In this document: positions 9,239 to 22,000 of the stretch, one piece after another
Position numbering within the stretch: position 1 is the stretch's first letter
Layout of the letters: every line of letters starts with the position of its first letter
From: Mikania micrantha
Lineage: Eukaryota; Streptophyta; Magnoliopsida; Asterales; Asteraceae
Reading direction: 5' to 3'
Assembly (NCBI GenBank): GCA_009363875.1
Contig: CM018690.1
Coordinates: forward strand, 10,218,788-10,282,787
DNA: 64,000 nucleotides
The notes under the pieces: model-generated
What the model saw: only the letters and a program-made list of their open reading frames with translations
Told to the model about the DNA's origin: nothing
The model's database searches: none
Made by a program: the position numbers and the translations under genes

Positions 9239-11959
9239 TGTCACACCCCCAAATTCCCACTCGTGGTGTCAGTCCACGTGGGTGTGACGTGGCCAGGATC
9301 ACAGCTCATGGTCATATAGAACGACTCTATATGAGTTACACAATCACACAGATTTGTAAAATAACATAGTTTCATTAATAAGCAGCGGAAAATGTTTCAA
9401 CATCATAAGTAAATAAGTTTGCAGCGGAAAGTAAATTGTTTAACAGTCACTACATTGTTCTAGTTGTTTCAAAAACCAACAAATGCACACACAAGCCTAG
9501 GACATGAGTCTATATGCCATTGAGACTCCTTAATGCTTCCTTGAGTGCGTCCTAGCGTGTGCTCCATCAATTACCTGAGAATACATGCGAAAAGTGTCAA
9601 CTATAAAGTTGGTGAGTTCACAGGTTTAGACAGACAGAAATAGTAAACAGACATATACTGGGTATGTTAAGTTTAGTTGTTGGATACTACGATCCGTGGA
9701 GTGTGTCAGTTCATCTTACCGAAACTAGACTGTTTCCGTTTGCCTCCGCGAGTCATCGCTGAACTCGCAATTCACATCGAAATTACACTCGTTATGACCT
9801 CCAGTCAACATTGGTGCCGAGTGGGGCCAGTCAAACCCAGTAGTACTACGTAATTACGACTCGTTTGTTTACACAACTAACGGTAAGGATAAGTGAGGAC
9901 TTTAAGCGATAATAGTTACACTCGAAAATGGTTTTCACAACATACCAGTCATATATCTAAAACAGTTGCATTGTATTCTCACCCCAATAGTTTAGTAAAA
10001 CAGTTAAAGAGTAAAAGTGGGGCCGTAAACTCACCTGAGTTTGAGAAGTGCGTGTTCTTACAAGAACAGTGTAGCTCGCCGGCTAGTAGTTACCTATATC
10101 ACATAGGTGTTGTAAGTTTGTGTTTGCATATATGTGGGTCTCACAGGACCGTGTTCGTGTCTAACAACTTCCAAGTTGTTATGTGGGTCGAGTTTACCGT
10201 GTTTGACCATGTTTGACCGTGTTTGACCTAACAACCCGTTGGTGACGGTTTTTGGATCAAGTGTTCGTGTAACGTGCGGTTTAGTGTCGTGTGGATTGTA
10301 CGGATACCAAAATTCATTCCCATGTGGAAACTTACTATTTATAGTAAGTTCCTATTTTAGGAAAGTTTCCACATTAGGCAAGTCATGCATAAAATCACAT
10401 TCCGATTATTCTAACTTGCATAATTACCCTAAATAGGCATGTTATCACATAGCACATAGTTACACATAGTCGGTTTAGCATGTTTTTGCGCGTAAAAGTT
10501 GCCATAATTAGAAAGTCACAAGATATGCATATATCACTAAGTCTAGATACAAATCTTATCATAATATCGTCATATTAGTCTTAAATAAATATTTAATCAT
10601 AATCATTATGACTAGCATGCTCCTATTCTTCAAATTGTAAAATAAAGTTACTATATTTAGTAACATTCCTAAATATCATACTATTAGCAATTTTAGTCAT
10701 TCCAATGCATCAAATAACCATCATATTAACTTCTAAACATCATTTCAAACATAGCTTATAAATCTAAACATACAAATGTGACTATTTCATCAAAAATACA
10801 TACTTTGTAACCTTAAAGTTACTAAAATTAGTAATGTTTACCAAGTGATCAAATATTGACAAATCAACCATTTCTAATCTTGCAAATCATCATCAATATC
10901 ACTTATGACAACATTTCCATATCAAGAATCATACCAATCGGCTTAGATCATTCATGCATGCTACTACAAACACCCATTTATGACCAAATCATTAACATGC
11001 ACATTAACATTATCATGGATCGTCACAAAACTTATTCTAAACATCATAGATCATCAACTATCATGTAATCATCATTAAACCCAGCACTAAAATTCGTGCA
11101 TGTGCATCTAAGGTGTTTACATGTGTGTTTAAAGTCATGCATGTGAGTGTAAAGGTGAAGAAAGTGTGTTTTGGGTATAGAACTACCTTCTAATGCTTCA
11201 AGAATGCCAAGATGACGACAAGAACAGCCTCTAAACTCTCTAGACAGTAGGTTCTCGCAGGAAAATGATGGTGGTGATGATCTTCAAGCTTCAAGTGTGA
11301 TCCTTCAAGCCTCAACTCTTCAAACCTTCAAGCTTGGAGCTTCAATGGAGGTCTCCCATGGCTTCCCAAGGGTCAAATCAGTGAGGAATAGTCGAAGTTG
11401 GTGTGTAGTACCGGAGAAATGATAAAGAGTGGAGTTAATAGGCATGGTGGTCTTGATTTTATAAAGATTTGTCGACTGGCACCTGTCGCGTACCGCGGTG
11501 GAGAGTTAAAAGAATCTTCGCGTACCGCGAAGGATTTCGGGAGCCAAACCCCCGCGATTCCTGTCGCGTATCGCTATAATTCCTCCCGTTGGGCCATCGC
11601 GTACCGCGATGGGTCCCAGAGAAGTTCAATAAGCCAAGTTTTCTTGTTTTGAACCGATTTTCGCGTATTTTTCTATTACGATCGTCATTTCTCAACATTT
11701 AGTCATTGTTCCCAATATCTTAGGTTCCCTAGAACCTATGTGCAGTGAAAGTGTACTGTGATTTGATCCTTTCACCAACGTTCGTTATTCAAGACACGTG
11801 CGAGTGTTGTGCGATAATTCCTCGAATTATCGATGTATTCTAGCTGTTGTGCCACGTGTCACACTAAATACAATTATTCTAGTGCCACGTATGAAATAAT
11901 AAAACATATTATTATTTAAAATAATATAAGCGCTGACCTGGAATTTGCGAGGTGTCACA
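9239..11959 (-). repeat. Element 1, 5' LTR
   Basis: Same 2,721-bp length as the left copy, offset +7,209. Ends TG...CA are followed by AATTA at 11960-11964. It carries the same motif cluster (11486-11608), G-box module (11795-11858), candidate intron (9575-10034) and 10-bp TGTTTGACC repeats near 10200. Confidence 0.95.
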
Positions 11960-11964
11960 AATTA
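11960..11964. repeat. Target-site duplication AATTA, right copy (element 1)
   Basis: Identical to 2025-2029 on the other side of the element. Confidence 0.93.
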
Positions 11965-13370
11965 CGAATCAGTTTTTATGACAACATGGTTAATAACATT
12001 AGTTGTTTCGCAATTGTAATTGTTCATCGACAGTTTGATCTATACACATGTGTAGTTTTTCTAGTTTAATCATATCAACAGTTTGATCTATACACATGTT
12101 TAACAACTGATGTAATTAAACCATAAAAACTACACATATGCATTGATCAAACTGCTAATGAACAAGAAAAATGTGAAACAACTTATTTGATTATAAAACA
12201 TGTTTATAATTTTAAAAAATTTTAACTTGTGGTGTAATAGGAAGCTGATGCTAACACAAGACCTATACAGCCTTTGAATAACCCATTGATGAAGCTTTAC
12301 TAACGAGATGATGATCAAACGAATTAGGGTTCGATTGAATTGATTTGCAAACATATATAGTTTATTTGTATCTTATTTTAATACTACGGATTACTCATTT
12401 TTGTTTTCTCTTTGTTTTTAGTTTTTTTTTTTTTTTTTCATTCTTGATTGTATGATTTTGTATACACGTTGTTATTGGTTATTTTATATGATTCATAAAT
12501 AAGAAATAAATAATAATGATGCAAGTTTTTAATTAAAATTTTATTCTTTTGTAACTTATGGTAATCAAAGTGTCATAACCGTCCGTTTACAAAAATGTTT
12601 GATTTATTCGAAGCGAGTGTTTTGCATGAACGTATATTCAAACACGCCAAGCAAGATGAGAATTAACAAGCTAGGTATAGTAATTATGAAGAAACCAGGA
12701 ATGAAAATCGATATTCGCTTCCTTCATATTAAGATTTTTTTTTTTTCAAAGATACGGCATACTTGAGAAAAAGTTTCTTTTGAAAGATGGGTGGTCCATT
12801 AGCGTCATCAGCAAACGGGCATGCTTAGGTGATGAAACATATCCTGAAACAACTGCTGATAAATAAGGACAAATGTGAAACAAACTTATATGAATAATCA
12901 TATTTTCATTAAACTTGATAAGTAATTTTAATTGGCTCAAACAACCAACTGATTAAACCATGATTAGAAAATTTTCGAGAGAGAATTTTATTGAGAGAAA
13001 GAGAAGAAAATTTGATCTATACACATGTGTAATTTTTCTTGTTTAATCACTTCAACAGTTTGATCTATACGCATATGTACTTTTCTGGTATAATCACGTC
13101 AATAGTTTGATCTATACATAGTTGTAGTTTTTTTTGGTTTAATCACATTAACAGTTTGATCTATACAGTATACACATGCATTGTTTTTTTTTAATCGCAT
13201 CAAGTGTTTAGTTTTAATCAATAGTTGTTTGGGCTAAAAATGTATAGATAAACTACTGATAAACAACCAAACAACTAATTATTATTACCAAACTGTTGAT
13301 GAACAAAGAAAAATATGAAACAACTAATGTGATTAAACTAGAAAAATTACACATGTGTATATATTTCTCA
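11965..13370. repeat. Degenerate repeat, right part, with inverted copies
   Basis: Copies of the 'gtttgatctatacacatgtgtag' unit continue at 12027-12100 and 13008-13165. Copies in the opposite orientation occur at about 12100-12175 and 13250-13360, so parts of the block fold back on themselves. Between 12180 and 12990 I see only AT-rich sequence with a poly-T run at 12421-12438 and no supported gene. Confidence 0.5.
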
Positions 13371-13378
13371 AATATTAA

Positions 13379-13916
13379 TCCTACTACTAATAAATGGTTC
13401 CAAATAAATGCCACATGGCATTTCCACATTCACTTTCTTATTTGATTTAAATGATAATTAAATAAAAACATTCTTTTATTTATAAAATTATATTTAAGGA
13501 ATGTTTGATTAAAATCTTTTTTTAATTATTTTAGTATTGTGTTAAATCCTATTAATACTATCTTTTTATAGAACAAAACCATGTATTTTGTTTTAGTTTA
13601 AATTGAAACAAAGTTTGTTATTTTTCAAATATTAATTCTATTAACAATTTATTACAAAAATTATTAATCAATAACAACTTTTTTAATTTTTGAAATTCAT
13701 AATATAAGCATATACACAATAAAAAAAATTTAATTTCAAATAAAACACAAATATGACGTAGAAAAATGCTAAAGATTTAAATCATAATTATACTTTTATT
13801 TTCTATTGTTTTGTGTAATAAAATTCTTTTAATTATGTACTTAAATATAATTAAACATCATAAAGTTGCATAGTTTTTATTTTTAAACACGTGTAATACA
13901 CGGGTCTATAACCTAG
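13379..13916 (+). mobile_element. Small non-autonomous Helitron
   Basis: It begins TCCTACTACTAATAAATGG after an A and ends with a hairpin CGTGT-AAT-ACACG (13890-13902), a short spacer and CTAG (13913-13916) before a T. That is the Helitron signature: 5' TC, 3' hairpin plus CTRR, inserted between A and T. At 538 bp with no ORF it needs a helper in trans. Confidence 0.55.
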
Positions 13917-15284
13917 TGATTAATAAAAAGTTAACATGAGGTGCCATATATTACTTTATTTTTCACTTTTACTATATTTTTGTCAAATGTCACATTCTTA
14001 AATCTTAATCACTCTCAAATTTACTCTCTTTTAAAATAAGTGATGCTTTATAGTACTAGTCTTGATTCAATGCTTCTATATAACAAATTTAGTAGTTTTT
14101 GTAAATTATTTTACTGTTGATAAATCATAAAAAAATTATATTCGAATATATATAACAGATTCTCTCAAGTAAAGGAATATTATATGGTAGATGCCTTCGT
14201 TCAATCGTTCGTACTCTGAAGTATGAAGTACCAAACACATGCCTCCAAATAAACGATAATGCAACTCTTTCTATTTTCAGCAGTACCTGTTTCCTAAATT
14301 CAATAAGTTAATTATTAAAGTCGTAAAAAAAAACTAGAGTAAGTGGTACTATTGTGTCTTCATAGTGTTCCAATTCAAACTCTTGATGATTTAATTCTTG
14401 AGGTACGTGTAAAGATTATTTGTCAATAGACTTGAATACTTAGATCACGTGTTAACTAAGCTTTAAGCAAACAAAGTGGTGGTTGCAAGTGGGTGTGAGT
14501 TAAAACACATTATAAGATAATTATAAGATAAAATTAGTGAAAATATAAATGGTGATGCGAGTTGTATTTATTGATTTAAAATTAAAATAATAATAATAAT
14601 AAAAAGTTATGAATTGATGTATTGTGGTCAAACAAATAAACATGATCACTTGTCTTTTTTACTTGATAAAGCCCTTGTTGAATCGGATGCCCTTGTATAA
14701 TATGATATTGACAGTTTTGCGACTAAATCTTTATTCTAAATACGAATTGCCTTTATATTGAATTAAAAGTTAATGATTTTAAATAATTAAATTATACAGT
14801 ACTTAAATATCAAATATATAAATTTTCTTTTAAGAAAGTTTCAATTATATAATATCTTAAAATATAATTTTATAATTCTTAAATTTTTATTATTTGTAAT
14901 TTATTATTTTTAAGTATTCGGCATTTATTATTTTATCAACAATTATTGTTATCAAACATACAAATATTAATAAAAAATTGTTTATAACATATTAGATTTG
15001 TTTAACACATGTAATATATGAGTTTCTAACCTAGTGTTACATTAAATGATTACTTGATAAACAAGTCCTATTATACACATATAATCTTGTGGCAAACACA
15101 TGATGCAAAATAATAGTATGTTTGAAGAGTATTAGTTTGGCGTGTATGTGTGTGTATTCGTGTGTATGTGCGCGAGCCCACACCTTTTTTTTGAGAAAAA
15201 GAGAAACCATGTTTTCTTCTTCTTTTTTTTTTTTTTTGTTATTTACCATATGTGTGTATACGTTAATATTCAAATAATAACCCA
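13917..15284. other. AT-rich intergenic DNA with a second, eroded Helitron 3' end at 15036
   Basis: The 3' segment 15002-15036 (taacacatgtaatatatgagtttctaacctag) matches the 3' end of the Helitron at 13379-13916 apart from transition-type changes, and also stops at CTAG before T. I could not find its 5' end. The rest shows no supported gene, only simple A/T-rich sequence (for example an ATA repeat at 14585-14603). Confidence 0.4.
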
Positions 15285-15625
15285 CTTTTAAAGCATTAAC
15301 CCAAATAACTTTGTCAAGATATAAAGTCAAATATATCTTGGATTTTTTAACATCATTGTAACATACCTACGATACTTTCTTCTTTTATGAGTTTGCGAAA
15401 ATTTATCACCGTTTAAGACGTAACATCATTGTAAGTTTTTAACTTACAACATTGTACATGTTTTAGGCCCAAAACTTACAACGATGTTATTCTTAAACGG
15501 TGATGAATTTTCGCAAACTCATAAAAGAAGAAAGTGTTGTAGATGTGTTACAATAATGTTAAAAAAAATTCAAGGTTTGGCTTTATCTTGGCAAAGTAAT
15601 TTGGGTTCATGCTATAAGAGGATGG
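15285..15625. repeat. Foldback element, copy B (about 155-bp arms)
   Basis: The left arm (about 15290-15445, with cttcttttatgagtttgcga) is the near-perfect reverse complement of the right arm (about 15470-15620, with tcgcaaactcataaaagaag), around a loop of about 30 bp. The transcript would form a long hairpin. It belongs with copies at 1-260 and 16470-16620. Confidence 0.75.
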
Positions 15626-15687
15626 TAACCTAACTAACTATTCAAAATCAACCCAAATCTTTAGCTTTTAATGATATTTATTATATA

Positions 15688-16460
15688 CTAGATTATTACC
15701 CCGTGTGTTACACGGATTTAATATCAAATATTAAATAATTAATAATTTAATAATAAAAAGTTAAAAAATATAAAACGATATTTTAAGATAAATGAATAAA
15801 TACATATTAATATTTACTTAACTAATAAAATAATAATTAAAAACTTTAATAAATAAAGAATTAGTACTCGAACTTCTTGACGTGTAATGACTAAAGTTTT
15901 AAACTTAAAAATCTCAGTTTTTTATTTTGTCAGCAATATGTATGTTGCAATAACAAGAAGATAAATGTACTATTTTTTTTAATCTTTAAAGTTACATGAT
16001 TTAATTTGAAAATATCATGAAACATAATAGATTAAAATTGTAATATTTCCTATCATTTTTGTGACTTTTGGTTTTTAAAGATATTATTTTTTTAGCATTT
16101 CGGTTAAAAAATGTCATTTATTTTTAAAATCCGTGTCTTATAGTTTGTTTCAATTTTTTAAAATTTGTTTTTATAATTTATTTATTTTAAAATTTTAATT
16201 TTTAGAAAATTTTCACGTTTTTGAAACTTTTTTAAAGTGTTTTTTTATTAAAAATTTTGATTTTTAATTAGTTAAAAAACTATTTTAAATATTAAAAAGT
16301 TAAATAATATCATTAAGATTATAATTATTACTAAGATATATAATATAATTAATAAATATGAGAGATAATGAGTTGGTTGATAAAAAGATGACATTTGGCA
16401 AGCTTAATTTAAAAATGTGACATGTGACAAAAAAGATTTTTATTTATTATAATAGTAAGA
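15688..16460 (-). mobile_element. Non-autonomous Helitron
   Basis: On the minus strand it starts TCTTACTATTATAATAAA after an A (16460) and ends with hairpin CCGTGT-AAC-ACACGG (15701-15715), spacer GGTAATAAT and CTAG (15688-15691), then T. All Helitron end rules are met, including the A/T target. It is 773 bp, AT-rich, with no ORF. Confidence 0.65.
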
Positions 16461-16469
16461 TTTATAAGT

Positions 16470-16625
16470 CTATCTTCTTTTATGTATTTGTACAAATTCA
16501 TTTTCATTTAAGATCAAAGTTATCATAACATTAGTACAACACAATTTACACTTGTTTTAAATCTTAAACATTTCTGAATTAACACATACACATACACATA
16601 AAAGAAGATATTTTTTTTACATGTA
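16470..16625. repeat. Foldback element, copy C
   Basis: CTTCTTTTATG at 16474-16484 pairs with CATAAAAGAAG at 16597-16607. The arms are shorter and more diverged than copy B. Confidence 0.5.
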
Positions 16626-17173
16626 AAACAAATGTACGTAAAGAAAATAATTTTTATCTCTAGTTTACAAATTTATCAAGGGAAACTATTTAGATACATA
16701 ATCAACTTTTGATTTTTCCAATTAAATCATTTAAACTTTGTTTTGGTTCAATTAGGTATCTTAAGTTTTATATATGTTCTAATACTATATTAAAAACCTG
16801 ATAACCGTTAATTTTGGTTTGTTTGGATGTATTTTGGTGTATTTAGGTCCATTTAAGCTTTATAAATGGATTTTTAGGTGAATTTAGGACCTATTTTGAT
16901 ATTTTAGTTGCATTTTATGCCCATTGGGACGTTTTGTGTTTTTTTTTGCAATCAACTAAATATTTTTACAATAAAATAAAAATAAAAAAATTATGGTTAT
17001 AAGTTATATAAGTCAAATATCTAGGACTAAAATATAAAATAAATTTAAGTTATCTAATTATATAAAAACATAGTTTGAATGAGTTGATTAAAACTTGTTA
17101 TATTTTTACAAAACTACCCCTTTTATTAACTCAAGAGTTCTTCACCTTCTTTTTCTTATTTCATTTATATATG

Positions 17174-17204
<31 letters not shown>

Positions 17205-18281
17205 TCTTACAATACGTTAATAATATATCTATTTAACCTTTTATTTTTTATTTCATTTAATTTTTATTATATATTAGATTTTTGGTGTAGTGATATAACG
17301 TTTATCGTTTTTTCAAAATCTAGCAGTCTATTAAACTAAAAAAAATAATAAGTTAATTATATACTAAAAAACCTATATGTATATAAATTAAAATACCAAA
17401 AAGCTTCTAGCCTATCGGTACTAAGGGTGTTTAAAAAAATTCATATCTGAGTCCTAAAATGCGAAATCGAATCTAAAATATCCGGAAGTTTGGTTATCCG
17501 GAATTAGGATTCGGATACCTATTTTGAAATTTTTTCTGAAATAATTTTTTCTAGATAATTTTTGAATATTTCGGTTAATTTGTCAAATATTTCAGATATT
17601 TTTCTAATATCTCGGATATTTTTTTGATTATTTCAGATAACTTTTCGGATATATCGGATAATTTTTGGATATCCGAAATAAATTTTTTAACATTTTTATT
17701 TTTCTAAGTTTGGTTATCCGTTTGTATATCCGAATCCGTATCCGAAATTTCGGATACAGACTTGGATATTCAAATTCACTATCTGAAATTTTCGAATATC
17801 TGAATCACCGGATATCCAAAACCAAACACTCGTAATTGGTACTTCAAATTTTTTTAAGAGATCTTAGAGATGATTCTGTCTTGAAGCAATTTGCTTCCAG
17901 TTAAGCGAAATGTTTTACCAATAGACATAGCTAAAGATGTGAGTTCTTTTTGAGAAATATGTGACAAGGAGCATCTTTGATGCAATTCTGATTCATTATT
18001 GTTAAAAAAGATTGTTTTCATATATCTATCTCTAGTGAGAACATTTATTACATATATACACAATCTTTAAAATCAATTACATATTTTTTCTTGAGAGAAG
18101 AAATATGTAATTGACTAGTTTATTTGTAAGAGAAAATATCTTTTAAAAATAGGAAATATATAATTGATTTTTTTACTTAAACATATATGTAATAACTGAT
18201 ATTAAGAATAAGAAACACGTAAATGTCTTAAAAAATATAAACTAAAAATAATAATAATAAGCTAATTACCTATATACAAGG
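16626..18281. other. AT-rich intergenic DNA with simple repeats
   Basis: It holds an (AT)n microsatellite at about 17170-17197 and, at 17450-17830, a degenerate run of 'cggatattt/atatccgaa' units in both orientations. I see no supported gene. The ORF at 17854-18063 on the minus strand has no recognisable domain. Confidence 0.5.
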
Positions 18282-18806
18282 TAGGGGTGTTTTTTTTACC
18301 CGAACTCGAAGAACCAAACCGAACCTGAAAATACCCAACCCGAAAAAGCCTATTACCCGAACCCGAAAACTTAGAATGGTTCGGTCTTTGGGTACCCATG
18401 AGGCTTGTTCGGGTAAACCTGAAAAATCCGAACTAGTGTTTTAGGGGCCGGCTCCATTCTTTGATTTTCAAAGCCTCTTTATATTTTGAAATTATTGAAG
18501 AAATGCATGTTTTTGTGAAACATGTTTTTGTTATATTATGGTTAAACGTTTGAAATTTTTAAGTAAATATATGTTTTGGTTAAACATATATTTATTTTAT
18601 TTGTTTGAAAAATTAAATATTAGTTTTTCAAGTATTACTTGAGAACAACTTAACCCAACCCGATTAAACACGAAAAGCGAAACCTGGGAACCAATTAAAC
18701 CGAAGTTATATGGTTCGATTCTCAGTTCCAATTTTATATTACAAAAACTCAAATAACCAACCCGAACAATCTGAAACTCGAAAAACCAACTCAAATGACA
18801 CCCCTA
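18282..18806. mobile_element. hAT-like non-autonomous element upstream of the PQ-loop gene
   Basis: Ends TAGGGGTGT (18282) and ACACCCCTA (18806) are inverted repeats of the type common in plant hAT elements. The flanks share TACAAGG (18275-18281 and 18810-18816), a likely target duplication with a few extra bases on the right. Inside are CCCGAACC/GGTTCGG runs in inverted arrangement. No transposase. Confidence 0.5.
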
Positions 18807-19093
18807 AATTACAAGGATAGGCTCAAAATCAGGGGCCACCACGCAAGTCGCAACCATATAAAAACCTGATGGTTATTAACCAAAACCCACACAAGGCTAA
18901 TTTCGTCATTTCAGTTACACCACTACCCTCAAAACCCACAACACAGCAACTAATCTCGTCTATCTTGCCTCATTCATTTCCTGCTTCGTATAATTTATAC
19001 CTGTATAATATATATATTATATATGCGCACACAAAATCCCACGCCACATTCTGCTTCCGGATCCGGGTCGAATCCCAAATCGCCATTGCAGAG
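18807..19093 (+). promoter_or_regulatory. Core promoter and 5' leader of the PQ-loop gene
   Basis: A TATA-like TATAAAA at 18857-18863 lies about 235 bp before the chosen ATG. Only 287 bp separate the hAT-like element from the ATG, so the element probably replaced or bounds the upstream promoter. An in-frame ATG at 18869 is just 6 bp past the TATA box and is unlikely to be in the mRNA. Confidence 0.4.
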
Positions 19094-22000
19094 ATGAAGT
19101 TGTTCTTCTTTAACAATATCGCAACCAGGAGTAACTCGTTATCATACTGTGTAAATCAGAATAAACCATGCATTGGGTGGGTTAACAAGTATTTTAAAGA
19201 TTGTTTGTGCAATCTTGGTGACGAAATCTCCTTCGGGTTAGGAATTTCGAGTCTTGTTTGTTGGGGTGTCGCTGAAATCCCTCAAATCATCACCAACTTT
19301 CGCACTAAATCCAGTCATGGTGTTTCGCTTCTGTTCCTCCTCACTTGGATTGCAGGGTAGGTGTTTGTGTTAATGTTTCTGAGAGGTTTCTCGTTAGTCG
19401 TTGAGATTTTTGTATCTTTTTTTTCTTCTTCTTATTTTAATGTTGCAGGGATATCTTTAATCTTGTTGGATGTCTTCTTGAACCCGCAACGGTAAATCTT
19501 GTTTGTCTAATTTGTAATTCTTAAACCTGTTTAAATCACCGTCAAAAATAAATATTGATTTTTATGTTTTGTTGTTGTGGACTCAGTTGCCGACTCAGTA
19601 CTACACAGCGGCGGTAACGTTAATATTATTTCACACACTTTTGGATTACTGAGAGAACATGTTCTTTATTACAGTATAATTTATGTTTAACATAACTAAT
19701 ATTGTTAGTTGAATACAGCTTTACACAATAAGTACAGTAATCTTAGTGTTGCAAAGCTTGTACTATGATCATATCTACACATGGTTCAAGTCCAGGAAGG
19801 CTGATGTTCTTGCCAATACAGAGGTGTAACATCATTACCATATCTCTCAATCTTTTACATTGGATTACATTGAAATTTATGAGCTTTATAGGTGGAAGAA
19901 GCCAAGAAACCTCTCAGACCACAAAGCTCAGAGGAGACGCGCGGTTTGAATTCGAGAAGCCATGCAATCAGATCACCATCTCCCCGGCAAGACTACTTCT
20001 TCACGTATGTATAAATGCTCTGTTTTCCATCCACTTGTTTATGCCTCGTGTGGGATTTTAATTGTAAATTTGTAAGGATGAAAAGATTGGATGTGAATTG
20101 ATTTTCCAGATCAGCAAGATCAATGGCTGGAAGTGCTACTCCACCCAATCGATCTTATCTGTGGACTACAAGAAGTGGTCCAGCTTCTACCATGGTTGTG
20201 GATGATGATTCCTCTTCAGAAGACGAGTCATCTGTTCAGATACCCAAGCCATCTACCCAACCCAAGCCCATCCCACGTTCTGTAAGCCCTGTTTTTAAAT
20301 CTTGATTTGGTGTTTTTTTTTTATATGTATCGTTTGGTTTTTTTTGGCTCATTAGTTGTTTGCATCTCTATAAACAAGACACTGAGGACAAGGTAGCCTG
20401 TTTCAAACAGTTCATAAAAAATGATATATAATATTTTCAAAAAGATTCCATATTAAACAACTGCAAGTTGATTTTTTTTACCTTCATTTTACCTTTTTTT
20501 TTTCCTGAAACGTGACACAGGTTGGTTATGGAGCATTCTTGGCGACCTCCGTAAATTTTCCTTCACGGACGAACGCTTTGTTGCAAGTTTATGTTGGCAG
20601 AAAGCTGCTACAAGTATGAGTTTTGCTTAAACCTTTTCATTCTCTTGAAATAAATTTGGGGTAACGATCATGACCTATTCTTCAAGAAATGTGTTGATTT
20701 GGGTAAAAATTGCATATAAGTTCATTGGGTCCACTTCGTTCGTGCAAATGGGGGTGTCTTAAATTATACAGCGGGTCAAATCAGCCTACTTCACCCACAA
20801 CCATTGCCCTGTAAAAAAATTGATGGGTGCACATGTAAAACAACTAATTTCAACCCGAGACATTTTGGTAGGAACCCATTTTAACCCTAACCAAACTAAT
20901 GCCTTTTTAAATATGGTTTATTTTGACCCAAACCTATTTTGACCTTAATCCATTTTGACTAGTGACCCAGCCTAGCCCAGTCCTCTCGTTGTTCAAGGAT
21001 TTATATAAATCAAGAAATTATGTTTGCTTTAAGTTGCTTATTTGGTTAATTTTCAGGAGGGTGGGGGAAGTACTACTGTTTATGGTCAGTGGTTAGGTTG
21101 GATGATGGCAGCTATTTACATGGGTGGTCGAATTCCTCAGATTATATTGAATGTAAGTCTTGCTTCTTGGAAACCCTTATTGTTATCTGCTCAATCTTGA
21201 ACTTATTACTTATTTTTTATTTATTTTTGTTTGCAATTATTGACAGATTAAAAGAGGCAGCGTTGAGGTGAGGTCTTGCATCATATTTATTTGGGTTGTG
21301 TTTATTTTAAATTGATTGAACTGGTTAAAAAAAGTTTGGTTTAAAAGAGGCATGTCCATGATGATAAACATGTTATACAAGTTGAAAGCTGTCAACTTAT
21401 TTGCGAAGCATTGTTCCTGGTGTGGCAATCGTGTTGGGTAGGTTCAATTGCAGAAACTGAACACCACCCACATATGTCAAAGACGTTAAGTCTAAGCCAG
21501 TCACACTTAGAACCATGTAACCGAACACAACTTGTACAACCAAAATATCTAAACAAGTTAGACAGGTTGTAATCAAGTTGTAAATGTATTAAACGGGTCA
21601 CAAAGGGATTGGGATGAAGGGGTTAAATGTTTTGTTGGGTCACATAGGTGATACCTCAATCAACATATGATCAGTTTATTAATCGGGTAAGATATGACAA
21701 CCTAATATCTAATTATTTTCATGTCATGTTGTGGGTATGTCATTATAACCATTAGCACCATTCCTAATGCATATACTTCTTAATTGTTCTGTTCCAAGAT
21801 TTGGATCATAATGTATTAAAGGAACATTTCATGAACTATGGAAGGGTAACATACTATAAGAGTGATAGCACTTGCCCAATTATGGGTAAATTGTTTTTCA
21901 TACAGTTTAAAAAAGGTTATGAAAAATATCTGTTAAACACACACTCAAAGAAAACATACTTTTTACTGCATACATTCATTCAATTCAAAACCTTTATTAT

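Larger units (their letters stand above)
2030..11959 (-). mobile_element. Element 1: Ty3/Gypsy LTR retrotransposon, internally deleted, recent insertion
   Basis: A 9,930-bp element transcribed from the minus strand: 5' LTR 9239-11959, primer site, truncated gag, pol, polypurine tract, 3' LTR 2030-4750, flanked by AATTA duplications. Both LTRs are 2,721 bp. By eye I see only three substitutions between them (2353, 2619 and 2903 against 9562, 9828 and 10112), so insertion was recent. Compared with its relative element 3, the leader, the extra upstream ORF and the Gag start are missing. The break falls near 9165, about 75 bp downstream of the 5' LTR in element sense. Domain order PR-RT-RNaseH-IN with a chromodomain-like tail places it with chromoviruses, perhaps Tekay/Del; that clade call is tentative. 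Confidence 0.93.

Noticed and set aside
15037..15330. 97-codon minus-strand ORF
   Set aside because: Built from poly-T/poly-A and GT-rich simple sequence and part of the foldback arm.
18869..19093. Longer N-terminus of the PQ-loop protein from an in-frame ATG at 18869
   Set aside because: That ATG lies only 6 bp past the TATA-like box, and the added residues do not resemble the family; the start at 19094 does.
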